Notes under the pieces: model-generated | The model's input: the letters and a program-made list of their open reading frames with translations, nothing else | Database searches by the model: none | Told to the model about the DNA's origin: nothing | In this document: positions 8,819 to 17,135 of the stretch, piece by piece | How positions within the stretch are numbered: the stretch's first letter is position 1 | Layout: the number at the start of each line of letters is the position of its first letter | Position numbers and translations under genes: made by a program | DNA from: Bradyrhizobium nivariense | GTDB lineage: Bacteria; Pseudomonadota; Alphaproteobacteria; Rhizobiales; Xanthobacteraceae | Direction of reading: 5' to 3' | Length of the DNA stretch: 60,813 nucleotides | Assembly (NCBI RefSeq): GCF_029846715.1 | Contig: NZ_JARVWW010000044.1 | Location: 1 to 60,813, forward strand

Positions 8819-9569
8819 GGGCCGGCTCGTCCATCTGCGCGACGATCTTGGCGAGAACATCGCGGATTTCCCGACCAGCCTCCTGCGCAGAGCGGCGCTT
8901 CAGCTTCCAGACCGGCAGGCGTTCCGCAACGGCCTCAGCGTAGCCGTCCCTTGCAACAATCTGGCCCGGAAACACATATTTGCCCGCCTCGCGCAACAGT
9001 TGCTCAAGATGGCTCCTTTGACGGGGCGATTTCGTGTTGAAGTTCGAAGGCAGCAACCCGAGAAACTTCGTATCCTGGCGGCCATAGCGCCTCTGCACGC
9101 CGATCACGGTCTGCATCAGACCTTTGACGCCCTTAATCGAATAGTCCTCCAGATAGATGGGGGCGAGCACATGCGACGCCGCCACCAAACACCCGACACT
9201 GCGCAGTCCAAGTGATGGCGGCGTATCGATGACGCAGGCATCGAACTGATCCGATGCGATAGCGAGGTTCTCTTGCAGAGTCGTTATAGCGGCCGCACTG
9301 CTGCGGTCGAGATCGGTCAGTGAGCTATCGGCCGGCGCGAGCGTTAGGCCTTCGTCTTCCCGAGGTACGACCCGCATCCCCGGCTTAAACAGATCCGCAG
9401 CTAACGTTGAACCGGCGTAGTGCCTCAATGTATCCGACGCATTGCTCTGTGCATCAACGTCGATCACGAGAACGCGGAGATCCGCTTCCGCCATGAACCA
9501 AGCCAAATGCACCGCAAGCGTCGTCTTGCCGACCCCGCCCTTTTGATTGTTGATGACAATGGTCTTCAT
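8808..9569 (-). CDS. parA: ParA / IncC-like partition ATPase
   Basis: 253 residues from ATG 9569 (MKTIVINNQKGGVGKTT). The deviant Walker A motif KGGVGKTT is at residues 10-17 and a Walker B-like VIDTPPS near 117. Short ParA type without an N-terminal DNA-binding domain, so regulation is likely left to ParB. First gene of a parA-parB operon (11-bp overlap); a parS-like site lies 66 bp upstream, in the promoter region. Sorts the mobilisable element at division. Confidence 0.88.
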   Translation of the reverse strand: MKTIVINNQKGGVGKTTLAVHLAWFMAEADLRVLVIDVDAQSNASDTLRHYAGSTLAADLFKPGMRVVPREDEGLTLAPADSSLTDLDRSSAAAITTLQENLAIASDQFDACVIDTPPSLGLRSVGCLVAASHVLAPIYLEDYSIKGVKGLMQTVIGVQRRYGRQDTKFLGLLPSNFNTKSPRQRSHLEQLLREAGKYVFPGQIVARDGYAEAVAERLPVWKLKRRSAQEAGREIRDVLAKIVAQMDEPAHGA

Positions 9570-9634
9570 CTTAAGGTCCGAAATGGGTCTAACAGTGCGG
9601 GAGCCATGTCCTTGTCCATCATGTCCTGGGAGAT

Positions 9635-9650
9635 GTTGGTTTGAACCAAC
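9635..9650. promoter_or_regulatory. parS-like palindrome, copy 2 (parAB promoter)
   Basis: GTTGGTTTGAACCAAC, reverse complement of the 7501-7516 site. Position upstream of parA fits an operator/centromere for ParB autoregulation. Confidence 0.65.
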
Positions 9651-9671
9651 AGCGATTGCGAATCCGGTCAC

Positions 9672-10163
9672 CGGAACGATTCCGGAATTCGTCCGGCGAA
9701 TCCCCTGCCAGAAGAGTCAGGTCAGCCCATAGCCATCAAGGGAAATTCTGGGCGCGAACTGGGGTTGTGCTCGTTGCTGGTCGCTCCGCGACAGGTCGCG
9801 AGAGGATCGTCACGCGAAGGCGCGGAGACCGCTTGTGGGCTCCGGGGCCGTCACCGCGGCGGCGCGAGTAGAGCCCTCCCCGAAGGGGCTCGCCCAAGCA
9901 GGTTGGGCTGGAAGAGCCGCAGGAAGTTTTGAATCAGGAGCCGATCTCTTGCGGCTGTTGTGTTTAGGGCTGATGCAATTGCAAGTTAAGCATCGAGACG
10001 CGCGTCTCGATCGCGAAGTTTCCATCGAGGAGAGATTCAATCGGGGCAATGGACCGTGCGCGGAATTTCCGGCGCAAGGACCTATTGATAAAATGAATCG
10101 ATCTGCCCGGTCGATTCATAAAACTCATTGGACGCGGCTTTCCTCGGACGCGAGAATCTGTCC
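9672..10163. other. Intergenic region
   Basis: 492 bp. Apart from a short GAGCCC...GGGGCTC hairpin near 9870-9893, which could end transcription in either direction, no gene or conserved motif is seen. Short frames here lack ribosome binding sites. Confidence 0.35.
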
Positions 10164-10424
10164 GTGCCGAAACCCGAACCAGAACCGCTTCATCTGCGCC
10201 GCATCGATGCCGCGCACAATATGCGGCGGTTTTATGCGCTATCCACGCAGCCCACCTTGTTCGGAGAAATGTCGCTGATCCGCAATTGGGGCCGGATCGG
10301 CACGAGTGGCAAGACCATGGTGCAGACCTTCGATGGTAGTGCGGAGGCGATCGAAGCATTCGTACGCCTGGAGCGTGCCAAGCGAAGGCGCGGTTACCCT
10401 GTCGCGGACGAAACACCGTCTTAG
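10164..10424 (+). CDS. WGR-domain protein
   Basis: 86 residues from a GTG at 10164, chosen because related proteins start at PKPEPEPLHLRRID; an ATG lies 36 bp upstream. A single WGR domain occupies nearly the whole protein: RRFYALSTQPTLFG, the signature NWGRIGTSGK, then MVQTFDGSAEAIEAFVRLE. WGR domains bind nucleic acid ends in PARPs and MolR-type proteins; stand-alone copies are common in rhizobial accessory DNA and have no established role. Confidence 0.8.
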   Translation: MPKPEPEPLHLRRIDAAHNMRRFYALSTQPTLFGEMSLIRNWGRIGTSGKTMVQTFDGSAEAIEAFVRLERAKRRRGYPVADETPS

Positions 10425-10597
10425 CCTGACATTCTTTCGAGGATTACGGCTCTGCCTGTGATCGCTGCTCTATCTGTTTCGCGGCCCTGATGCCGGACCA
10501 AGCAAAATCGAAACAAGACGGAGCTCACACCCCACTAAGGGACGTTATCCTTGAGGTCCTATGGTTCTGCGAACCACGGAAGCCGAATTGCTCTGAG

Positions 10598-11164
10598 TCA
10601 TAACCCAAGCGCGATCTCGGCCCATTTCAACATGCGGTCGCTATTGAGAAACGCCAGCACCGCCGATTCCAGCGACGCGGGCGCGCCCGGTCCAACCAAA
10701 GCCGTTGCGGCCGCCATGTCGCAGCGCTGATTGAAGGCGAGTGAGAGCGCGGCGTTGCGTTTCCCCTCGACGCGATAGGCCCGGCTGCGGCCGCGCATCG
10801 GACCGACGATGATCTCTCGGCCGGCACCGATCGGCGTTGCCTTGCCAATCAGCGCCAGGTCGCCCATCTGATCGAGGTCGCCATCGTCGGCGACGCCGGT
10901 GGCGCAATTGCAAAAGCCGAGCTTGGCGCGAACGTAGAGCCGGACCTCGCCGCCGCAATCGGCGGCCTTGCAGCGGAACGCCTTTCCTTTCCCCCAGGGG
11001 TCTGCGCCGAAAGGCCAGTCGGTTTCCGTCCACACCGGGCGGATCTCGCCGGATGCCGCTGTTGCGGGCGCTTGTTCGCCGGATCGCAATATCCAGACCG
11101 CAACGGCTGCGCAGAGCAGCGCGGTGGCTGCGCCGAGCGCGATGAATTTGCTTGTCAGGCGCAT
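10598..11164 (-). CDS. Hypothetical membrane-anchored protein
   Basis: 188 residues. One N-terminal membrane segment (FIALGAATALLCAAVAVWIL, 7-26), then a periplasmic domain with paired cysteines (FRCKAADCGG around 63-72, FCNCATG 84-90, RCDM near 148) that could form disulfides or bind metal. Starts 22 bp downstream of the TPR gene and probably shares its transcript, so a joint envelope function is plausible. Family not recognised. Confidence 0.65.
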   Translation of the reverse strand: MRLTSKFIALGAATALLCAAVAVWILRSGEQAPATAASGEIRPVWTETDWPFGADPWGKGKAFRCKAADCGGEVRLYVRAKLGFCNCATGVADDGDLDQMGDLALIGKATPIGAGREIIVGPMRGRSRAYRVEGKRNAALSLAFNQRCDMAAATALVGPGAPASLESAVLAFLNSDRMLKWAEIALGL

Positions 11165-11186
11165 GGAAGCTGCCGCGGCTCTCCTG

Positions 11187-12788
11187 CTAATTCTGAGCCA
11201 TGAACCTTCGTGCGGCCGCGAGATCCTCCCGCGAGGAGTCGCCATTGCGCGCCATGTCGACGACTTTCGCGTAGTACTGGCGGGCCTTCGCGGCGTCACC
11301 CGCTTTCTCGGCGGCGTGAGCGGCGCCGATCGTCGCGCCAAAGCGGTTCGGCTCCTTGCGCATGGTGCTTTCGAACGCGGCCAATGCCTCGGTCGCCATG
11401 CCGCGCTCGAGCAGCATGGTCCCGTAAAGCTCGCGTGCCGGGGCAAGCGGTCCCGGCGTCACGATGGATTTTTCGGTCTTGTCTTCGGCATCGGCGGCAA
11501 GGCGCATCGCTTCCAACGCGTCCTCCTGTTTTCCCTGGGCATTGAGCTGCCAGGCTGTGGCGACCTGCCGCTGAATGTCGACGATCTCGGCCCAATAGGC
11601 GTCCTTGTCTTGCTGCAGCTTGTCCCGCAACTCCGCCAGCTTGGCGATGTCCGCCGTTGCTGCGTCTGCATTGTCGGAGCGCGCAGCGCCAAGGGCACGG
11701 GCAAAATAGGTGATCGCATCGACATAGGCGAACCGGCTCGGCTCGACCTTCAGCGCGGCAGCGCCCTGCCAATCGCCGCGCTCGACCATATAGCGCGCCT
11801 GGCTGGCCGCTATCGCGTAGGGACCGGCGCGGACGGCCGGCGCATACCCCGTCGTCGCAACCATGTCCGCGATGACGTCGCGGGCTCGGCTGTCCTGCGC
11901 AAGCTGGAGCAGGGCGTAGACCATATAGTCGTCGGCATGCAGCTGCTCGCTGGGGTCCTTGCCCTCCTTGGCAGCCTTGGCGGAGCGGCTATTGGCGTCG
12001 ATGGATTCGTTCCAGTAGCCGACGCGCGTGAAGATGTGCGACGGCATATGTAAAGCGTGCGGCGCCGCCGGCGCGATCTCGGAATAGCGCTTGGCAGCGT
12101 CGAGACCTCGTTCTGCAATCGCCGGATAGTCGTAGAGGTGGATCAGGTAATGAGCGACCCCGGGGTGCCGCGGCTGCCGCTTGAAGATCGGCTCCAAGAT
12201 GGCAGCGCCCTTGAGCTGGTTGGCATAGGTCTTGTCGTTTGGTGACGCCGTGACATTCAGCGTGATGGCGTAGGCGATCTGCGCCTCGTCATCATCGGGA
12301 TAGCGCGCGGCGACGGCTTCGGTTGACTTGAGATAGGCCTGCGCGCGTTGGCCAAACGTCGTCTTTTCGTCGCCCGAATAGAACGCCAGCAGCGCGTCGA
12401 TATAGTCGCGTTCGCGTTCGCTCTTGGCGCCGAGTGCCTTGGCCTTCTGCAGCGCGGCGAGGCCCTCGGTGAGGTTTTCCTTTGGCGCGGGAAAATGCGG
12501 GTTGTAGAGCAGGCTCAGGGCAATGCCCCAATAGGCGATCGCGCATTCCGGATCGGCCTGCAAGGTCTCCTCGAAAATCTCTTTCGCGGGCCGGTACCAG
12601 AACGAGTGCTGATAGCGCATCCCGCGGTCAAAGCGACGCTGCGCCACCTCGTTGCAGGAGGTCTGGAAGTGAACCTTGCCAAACTGCTCGTCGGTCCCGT
12701 CCTCCGTGCGTGCGGCAGGCGAGGCGGAGATCGAGCCCAGGGCAGCAAGGGCGAGAAGAGAGACGGTTCTCAAGGCGAGCGCGCGCAT
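11187..12788 (-). CDS. Secreted tetratricopeptide-repeat protein
   Basis: 533 residues with a signal peptide (LRTVSLLALAALGSISASPAARA-like, cleavage near 25). Several TPR-type helix pairs follow, e.g. RPAKEIFEETLQADPECAIAYWG (about 67-90) and EALAAFESTMRKEPNRFGATIGAAHAAEKAGDAAKARQYY near the C-terminus, split here only for description. A conserved central HALHMPSHIF motif is typical of this exported TPR family. Probably a periplasmic or outer-membrane scaffold; partner unknown. Operon with the downstream Cys-rich protein. Confidence 0.75.
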   Translation of the reverse strand: MRALALRTVSLLALAALGSISASPAARTEDGTDEQFGKVHFQTSCNEVAQRRFDRGMRYQHSFWYRPAKEIFEETLQADPECAIAYWGIALSLLYNPHFPAPKENLTEGLAALQKAKALGAKSERERDYIDALLAFYSGDEKTTFGQRAQAYLKSTEAVAARYPDDDEAQIAYAITLNVTASPNDKTYANQLKGAAILEPIFKRQPRHPGVAHYLIHLYDYPAIAERGLDAAKRYSEIAPAAPHALHMPSHIFTRVGYWNESIDANSRSAKAAKEGKDPSEQLHADDYMVYALLQLAQDSRARDVIADMVATTGYAPAVRAGPYAIAASQARYMVERGDWQGAAALKVEPSRFAYVDAITYFARALGAARSDNADAATADIAKLAELRDKLQQDKDAYWAEIVDIQRQVATAWQLNAQGKQEDALEAMRLAADAEDKTEKSIVTPGPLAPARELYGTMLLERGMATEALAAFESTMRKEPNRFGATIGAAHAAEKAGDAAKARQYYAKVVDMARNGDSSREDLAAARRFMAQN

Positions 12789-13195
12789 CGGCCCCTCCGT
12801 TTCTGTTCAGAAAGAATTTACTCAGATGGCGCCGATAAAGGCCGGAGCGCCGAAATTCGTAGTGCTGAAATTGGCGGTGGCAATTGCGTTGTTGGAAGGA
12901 TTCGCCCATTCGCAATGCGAGTCAATACGAGCGGGTGGATTTTGCGTTAGGGAAGCACGCCTGTCAGGCTCCATCCGCCCATGCGCGAAATCGTAAGGCG
13001 GATAGCGAAGCGTAGTCCGCCATTACAGGGGCCGATCTGCCACCGGGCGGGCACCGATCAGGCCGCGCGGAGACGTTGCCGGTCGTTGGCCGGCTCAACA
13101 TATGCGTGATGGTCGGGAAGATTGTGTTCGAGCTCATGAAGTATCGATCCTGATCGCGTAACGACGGTGCCTCGTAAGATGCAAGAGGAGGGGGC
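12789..13195. other. Intergenic region
   Basis: 407 bp. A minus-strand frame ends HELEHNLPDHHAYVEPAND but has no acceptable start codon. Nothing else is recognisable; probably decayed sequence downstream of the DUF736 group. Confidence 0.35.
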
Positions 13196-13339
13196 TTATG
13201 CCCCCTCCGCGGCTGCGAGCGCTTCGTTGCGTTGGCGGATGAGTTCGGCCAGTTCGACTTCGAGCGCTCTGCGCTCGGCCGGCGTGAACACGCATTCGCG
13301 CAGCTCGGCGCGCAATTCTTCAATGGTGTCGACGGACAT
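13196..13339 (-). CDS. Small helical protein downstream of DUF736
   Basis: 47 residues, MSVDTIEELRAELREC to an Ala-rich end at TAA 13196-13198. Almost entirely charged helix with a TPAERRALEVELAELIRQR core, like the small acidic/basic proteins that accompany plasmid DUF736 genes. It starts 63 bp downstream of DUF736 on the same strand and is likely co-transcribed. Function unknown. Confidence 0.6.
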   Translation of the reverse strand: MSVDTIEELRAELRECVFTPAERRALEVELAELIRQRNEALAAAEGA

Positions 13340-13366
13340 GATCGCATCTCCGGTGGAAGGGGAGCG

Positions 13367-13388
13367 GGCCCCGCCTTGCGGCGGAGCC
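13367..13388 (-). terminator. GC hairpin after DUF736 copy 1
   Basis: GGCCCCGCC-TTGC-GGCGGAGCC with one mismatch, just 3' of the DUF736 stop. No T-run follows on the minus strand, so it may be an mRNA-stabilising or attenuating hairpin. Confidence 0.35.
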
Positions 13389-13402
13389 GACTTCCTGGAG
13401 CT

Positions 13403-13714
13403 TCAGTCGCGGTTCGGCCGGGACCAGATCAGTTGGAGGCCTTCCGCACCTTCGACCTCGATCAGGGTGGCGTAGATCGGAGCCGGGAAGCTCGGATCGT
13501 CCAGCTTGACGGAGAGGTAGTCGCGCTCGGTGTCCTTGGCGGTCTTCTGCCAGGCCGCGCCCAACTCGACGTTGCCGGAGTAGATGCGGAAGTGCGGTCC
13601 CTTGTCGGAAGGGGTGTCGACGCGGATCAGCTTGGCCTTGACGTTGAGGTTGAGCGTCTTGATCGCGCCAGAGAAGCCATTGCCCGTGGAGGTGAAGGTG
13701 CCAATGGTAGCCAT
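13403..13714 (-). CDS. DUF736 family protein, copy 1
   Basis: 103 residues (MATIGTFTSTGNGFSG to IWSRPNRD) covering a whole DUF736 domain: small, beta-rich, with DTERDYLSVKLDDPSFPAP in the centre. DUF736 proteins are abundant on alphaproteobacterial plasmids and ICEs; no activity is established. About 85% identical by eye to the copy at 54142-54453, and their leaders are also similar. Confidence 0.9.
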   Translation of the reverse strand: MATIGTFTSTGNGFSGAIKTLNLNVKAKLIRVDTPSDKGPHFRIYSGNVELGAAWQKTAKDTERDYLSVKLDDPSFPAPIYATLIEVEGAEGLQLIWSRPNRD

Positions 13715-13738
13715 TATCTCATTCCCTTGGTTTTCTCG

Positions 13739-13885
13739 GGCCGCGCCTATCGCGACCTCGATGGCGGTCGTGAGACCGGAGGCGATCGACCTGCACCCAA
13801 AGGGCCGAAATGAAAATGGAGGGCGGCCGGCAGCGACTTTCTTGGACCGCGAGGAATGGTGCGCAGCGCCAGGGGAAGAAAGTCG
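13739..13885 (-). promoter_or_regulatory. Structured leader of DUF736 copy 1
   Basis: Two conserved structures precede the start codon. Proximal (13739-13757, 25 nt upstream): in mRNA sense GGTCGCG-ATAGG-CGCGGCC, a 7-bp stem with one G-U. Distal: CGACTTTCTT (13834-13843) pairs perfectly with AAGAAAGTCG (13876-13885) around a 32-nt loop that can hold a small GCGC/GCGC hairpin. Both recur at 54475-54627 and the proximal one at 56137-56155. Confidence 0.6.
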
Positions 13886-13959
13886 AGGACGGACGTTGCA
13901 GGGACAAGATCGAGAGCCCGCGAAGCGGGATCGGTCTTCGGTCAGACCAGCCTTTATCG

Positions 13960-14313
13960 AGGACGCTGATGGGTGCGCCCGTCGCGAAAACATATGGAAT
14001 GAAGAGAGGCGGCCCTAATCCGTTCGGCCATTCGGCAACGGGCGTGGCAGTAAAATGCGGCTCACCTTAAGTTAGGTGACCTGGACGGCGCGTCATCACC
14101 CGCAATGGAGATCGTCGCTGTCAGCAACGTCGGCGCACCTGTCGAACTCGCGATCGCAAGATCAAGAGCGAGGCATGCACGACGTACTCGCCATGTGGAT
14201 GCAACCCCGCCCTCCGCATCGACCGACCGCCCTGCGAGGCGTGAAACAGATGCTAGCGTCGTCGCGCATGCTGGCCGCCGACTCGGTCCATCGTCGCCAA
14301 AGCATGGATAGCC
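13960..14313. other. Intergenic region
   Basis: About 350 bp with overlapping short frames on both strands, no ribosome binding sites and no family motif. Possibly the decayed 5' part of the LysR gene that follows. Confidence 0.35.
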
Positions 14314-14720
14314 ATGGTGATGATGCGGAGCTCTTCGCACGAGCAGGCTCCATGTAGTCATTGGGAACCGGGCGAGCTCACCATCGGTGGCGTCTTTGCT
14401 GCCATCAGCAATTTCATGCGGCGCCCCTCAGCTGGCACGGCGGTCATTGGTTGGCGAGCTGCGCATGCGTTACGTTTGCAGCGCATTATGTCACCGGTGA
14501 TCCTGCAGGCGACCGACTGCGTCTGCACACTGCCGGCGGGCTTCCCCGCCCAATATGCAAGCGCGCTGGCCTCGTTCGAGCTGCCGTTCGATGCCGGGCG
14601 TTTTTCACTCGACGCGGCCTGGCATGCCTGCTTCGACAATGATCTCGGCCATGCCTGGCTGAGGAACGAACTGGCGCAGTGCGCGGAGAAGATAGCAGCG
14701 CCTAGGCGGAAATGCGCGTC
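14314..14720 (+). pseudogene. LysR-type regulator, C-terminal remnant
   Basis: The frame encodes ILQATDCVCTLPAGF, then FELPFDAGRFSLDAAWHAC and HAWLRNEL, the closing part of a LysR substrate-binding domain (a beta strand, then the FSLSALWHPR-like strand and the HRWLRE helix). The N-terminal winged helix-turn-helix is absent and the upstream segment looks frameshifted. It converges with the Rieske gene, of which it may once have been a neighbour or regulator. Confidence 0.55.
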
Positions 14721-15745
14721 TCGCTATCTGCAGCCGCCATTCGCTCCACGATACGGCGCATGCGCTGCGGCGCCGCGTCGATCGCAAGGCGAATGGTCCG
14801 GGCGTTCGGCCGCGCCTGCGCGACCTCCTCGATACGCTCCAGGATGTCCTTGTCCTCGTTGAAAGCGATGCGGAAATCGTCGTGCAGGCGCTGATCAACG
14901 TTGGCATCGCCGAGTGCGAAATTGCGCACATGCATCCAGTGATCGATGCAGAGGTGGTCGTCGACCGGCGTGATGAAGTGACAGGCGAAGATGCGCAAGC
15001 CCGCATCGCGGCCGTCGGAATCCACGATGGCGCCGGCGTCGGCGCTGCCGAAATCAATCACCGCGATGCAAGGCGCGCGGTAGTCGTAATAATGCCAGCG
15101 GTCTACGTCGCCGGCGAAATTCCCGTATTTGGCAAACAGCGGGATCGGCGGCGCGTTCTTGATCCAACGCCAAACCAGCACGCCGTCCTCACTCACGCTG
15201 TGCTCGACCGGAATCTCCTCGCTGGCGGAATTGCCGAGCGTCGACAGATGCACGAAGCTGACATGGGCGGGATCGCAGAGATTATCGGCAAGGTTGAGAT
15301 AGTTGGTTCCGATCGGCAGCGCATCGCCCTCCGCCGCGTGCCAGTTCGTCTCCGCATATTGCGGCAGATTGTAGATCAGCAAAGGATCGGCCTTCGCGGG
15401 ATCCCCGGGCCAGATCCAGACCAGGCCCATCTTCTCCTGCAGTGGATAGCTCGGCACCCGCGCATTCGCTGGAACCATCGCCTGGCCGGGAATCCGCACG
15501 CAGCGCCCGTCGCGGCCAAAGGTCATGCCGTGATAACCGCATTCGATCGCATCGCCCTTCAGCTTGCCCATCGAGAGCGGTGCCAGCCGGTGCGGACAGG
15601 CGTCGTCGAGCGCAACGGGGTCGCCGGCCTCGCTGCGGTAAACGACGAGGTCCATGCCGAGGATGCGATGGCGCGACAGCGCGCGCGTAACGTTGCGCGA
15701 CCAGGTCAGGGGATACCAGGTGTTCTTGGGAGCAGGCATGGTCAT
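14702..15745 (-). CDS. Rieske non-haem iron oxygenase, alpha subunit (VanA-like)
   Basis: 347 residues. Rieske [2Fe-2S] ligands CPHR near 50 and CGYHG near 69. The mononuclear iron site is seen as NLADNLCDPAHVSFVH (about 152-167), the N/D...H...H arrangement of group I oxygenases such as vanillate O-demethylase and toluenesulfonate oxygenase. Such enzymes demethylate or hydroxylate aromatics and need a reductase, not found here. Starts 16 bp after the substrate-binding-protein gene and is probably its operon partner. GAGGCG ribosome binding site. Confidence 0.88.
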   Translation of the reverse strand: MTMPAPKNTWYPLTWSRNVTRALSRHRILGMDLVVYRSEAGDPVALDDACPHRLAPLSMGKLKGDAIECGYHGMTFGRDGRCVRIPGQAMVPANARVPSYPLQEKMGLVWIWPGDPAKADPLLIYNLPQYAETNWHAAEGDALPIGTNYLNLADNLCDPAHVSFVHLSTLGNSASEEIPVEHSVSEDGVLVWRWIKNAPPIPLFAKYGNFAGDVDRWHYYDYRAPCIAVIDFGSADAGAIVDSDGRDAGLRIFACHFITPVDDHLCIDHWMHVRNFALGDANVDQRLHDDFRIAFNEDKDILERIEEVAQARPNARTIRLAIDAAPQRMRRIVERMAAADSETRISA

Positions 15746-15761
15746 GGTGCGCCTCGAATGA

Positions 15762-16964
15762 TCAGTTCTTCAGCTTGGCGAGCACGTCGGTGTCGGCGGG
15801 TTGATAGTCGGCGCCGTCGACATAGCGCCAGTCAGTCATGACGCCCTGGCCATCGCGCACCGCGAGCTTGCCGACATAGACCCCCATGGTCGATTGATGG
15901 TCGATGGCGCGGAACGCGACGCGGCCGACCGGCGTGTCGAGCTTGAGATGCTCCATCGCCTCGATCAGATCGTCGGTTTTGGTCGACCCCGCGGCTTCGA
16001 TCGCCTTCGCAAGCACCATGGTATTGATGTAGCCCATCAGCGCGCCGATGTTTGGCTGCTCCTTGAAGCGATCGGCATAGGCCTTGCGGAACGCCTCGTG
16101 CTCCGGTGTCTTGATCTCGCTCGGCGGATAGCCAGTGACGAGCCAGCCGGGCGGCGCTTCGTCTTTCAAGGGCGCGAGATATTCGGGCTCGCCGGTCAAC
16201 AGGCTGACCACCGTGCGGCCCTCGAACGCCTTGCGTGTCGTACCTTCGCGTACCAGCTTGGCAAGATCGGGTCCGAACATCACGTTGAAGACCGCCTCCG
16301 GCTTGTCCGCCATCATCGCCTGCAGCACCGGCCCGGCGTCGACCTTGCCGAGCGGCGGCCATTGCTCGTTGACAAACTCGACATCCGGCCGCAGCCGCTT
16401 CATTTCGCGCTTGAAGCTCGCCACCGCCGCCTGACCGAGCTCATAGTTCGGCGCGATCGTCGCCCAGCGTTTTGCCGGGAACTTGGCGGCCTCCTGCGCC
16501 AAGATGGATGCCTGCGTGTAGGTCGAGGCGCGCAGGCGGAATGTGTAGCGGTTGCCCTTCTCCCAGATCAGCGCGTCGGTGAGCGGTTGCGAGGCGAGGA
16601 AGAACATCTGCCGCTGCTTGGCGAAATCGGCGACCGCAAGGCCGATATGCGAGAGAATGGTCCCGGTCAGCAGCTCCACCTGCTCGGCATCGACCAGCTG
16701 CGCGGCCTGCGTGATCGCCACGTCGGGCTTGCCGGCGTCGTCGCGCGCGATGATCTCGAGCTTGCGGCCGAGCACGCCACCCTTGGCGTTGACCTCGTCG
16801 CGCGCCAGCTCCCAGCCTTGGCGGTAGCCGCGCGTCCCGATCGGCAGCGCCGAATAGCTCGAGATTTCACCAATCTTGATCGGCGGCAGCTCGGCCGCTG
16901 CAGCGGCGCCGCCCATCACCGATAGGCCAAGTACGACCAGCCTCACCGTATCCGACAACCGCAT
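15762..16964 (-). CDS. ABC transporter substrate-binding protein (Peripla_BP_6 / LivJ type)
   Basis: 400 residues from ATG 16964, chosen for the GGGAGG 6 nt upstream; another ATG lies 15 bp further. Signal peptide LVVLGLSVMGGAAAAAE, mature protein from about 25. It begins PPIKIGEISSYSALPIGTRGYRQGWELA, the usual start of branched-chain-amino-acid-type binding proteins; VNAKGGVLGRKLEII is the family motif. Probably captures an aromatic or related substrate for the Rieske oxygenase. Permease and ATPase genes are missing from the neighbourhood. Confidence 0.85.
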   Translation of the reverse strand: MRLSDTVRLVVLGLSVMGGAAAAAELPPIKIGEISSYSALPIGTRGYRQGWELARDEVNAKGGVLGRKLEIIARDDAGKPDVAITQAAQLVDAEQVELLTGTILSHIGLAVADFAKQRQMFFLASQPLTDALIWEKGNRYTFRLRASTYTQASILAQEAAKFPAKRWATIAPNYELGQAAVASFKREMKRLRPDVEFVNEQWPPLGKVDAGPVLQAMMADKPEAVFNVMFGPDLAKLVREGTTRKAFEGRTVVSLLTGEPEYLAPLKDEAPPGWLVTGYPPSEIKTPEHEAFRKAYADRFKEQPNIGALMGYINTMVLAKAIEAAGSTKTDDLIEAMEHLKLDTPVGRVAFRAIDHQSTMGVYVGKLAVRDGQGVMTDWRYVDGADYQPADTDVLAKLKN

Positions 16965-17013
16965 GGCAGCCTCCCGCATTGGGGACGAACAGTGTATGTA
17001 GTACCGAACAGTG

Positions 17014-17033
17014 TATGTAGTACTTACTACATA
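17014..17033. promoter_or_regulatory. TetR operator palindrome
   Basis: TATGTAGTACTTACTACATA: perfect 9-bp arms around CT, in the 171-bp divergent gap between the binding-protein gene and tetR. The half-site GTGTATGTAGTAC is also repeated directly upstream (about 16993-17005). Size and position fit autoregulation by the neighbouring TetR protein and control of the oxygenase operon. Confidence 0.7.
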
Positions 17034-17135
17034 GCGAACACCCGGCGGGGACAGTTGTCAACGATGAAAAATCGGACGGGGCTTGCCAAAAAGCGGGCAG
17101 CCTCCATCCTGCCGGCGGCAATTTGTGAGGACGGT

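Noticed and set aside
12964..13347. Minus-strand frame containing MSSNTIFPTITHMLSRP
   Set aside because: Overlaps the better-supported 47-residue gene and has no start signal or conserved pattern.
15801..16925. Long plus-strand open frame antisense to the ABC binding protein
   Set aside because: Shadow frame caused by GC-rich codon use; the minus strand has signal peptide, motifs and ribosome binding site.
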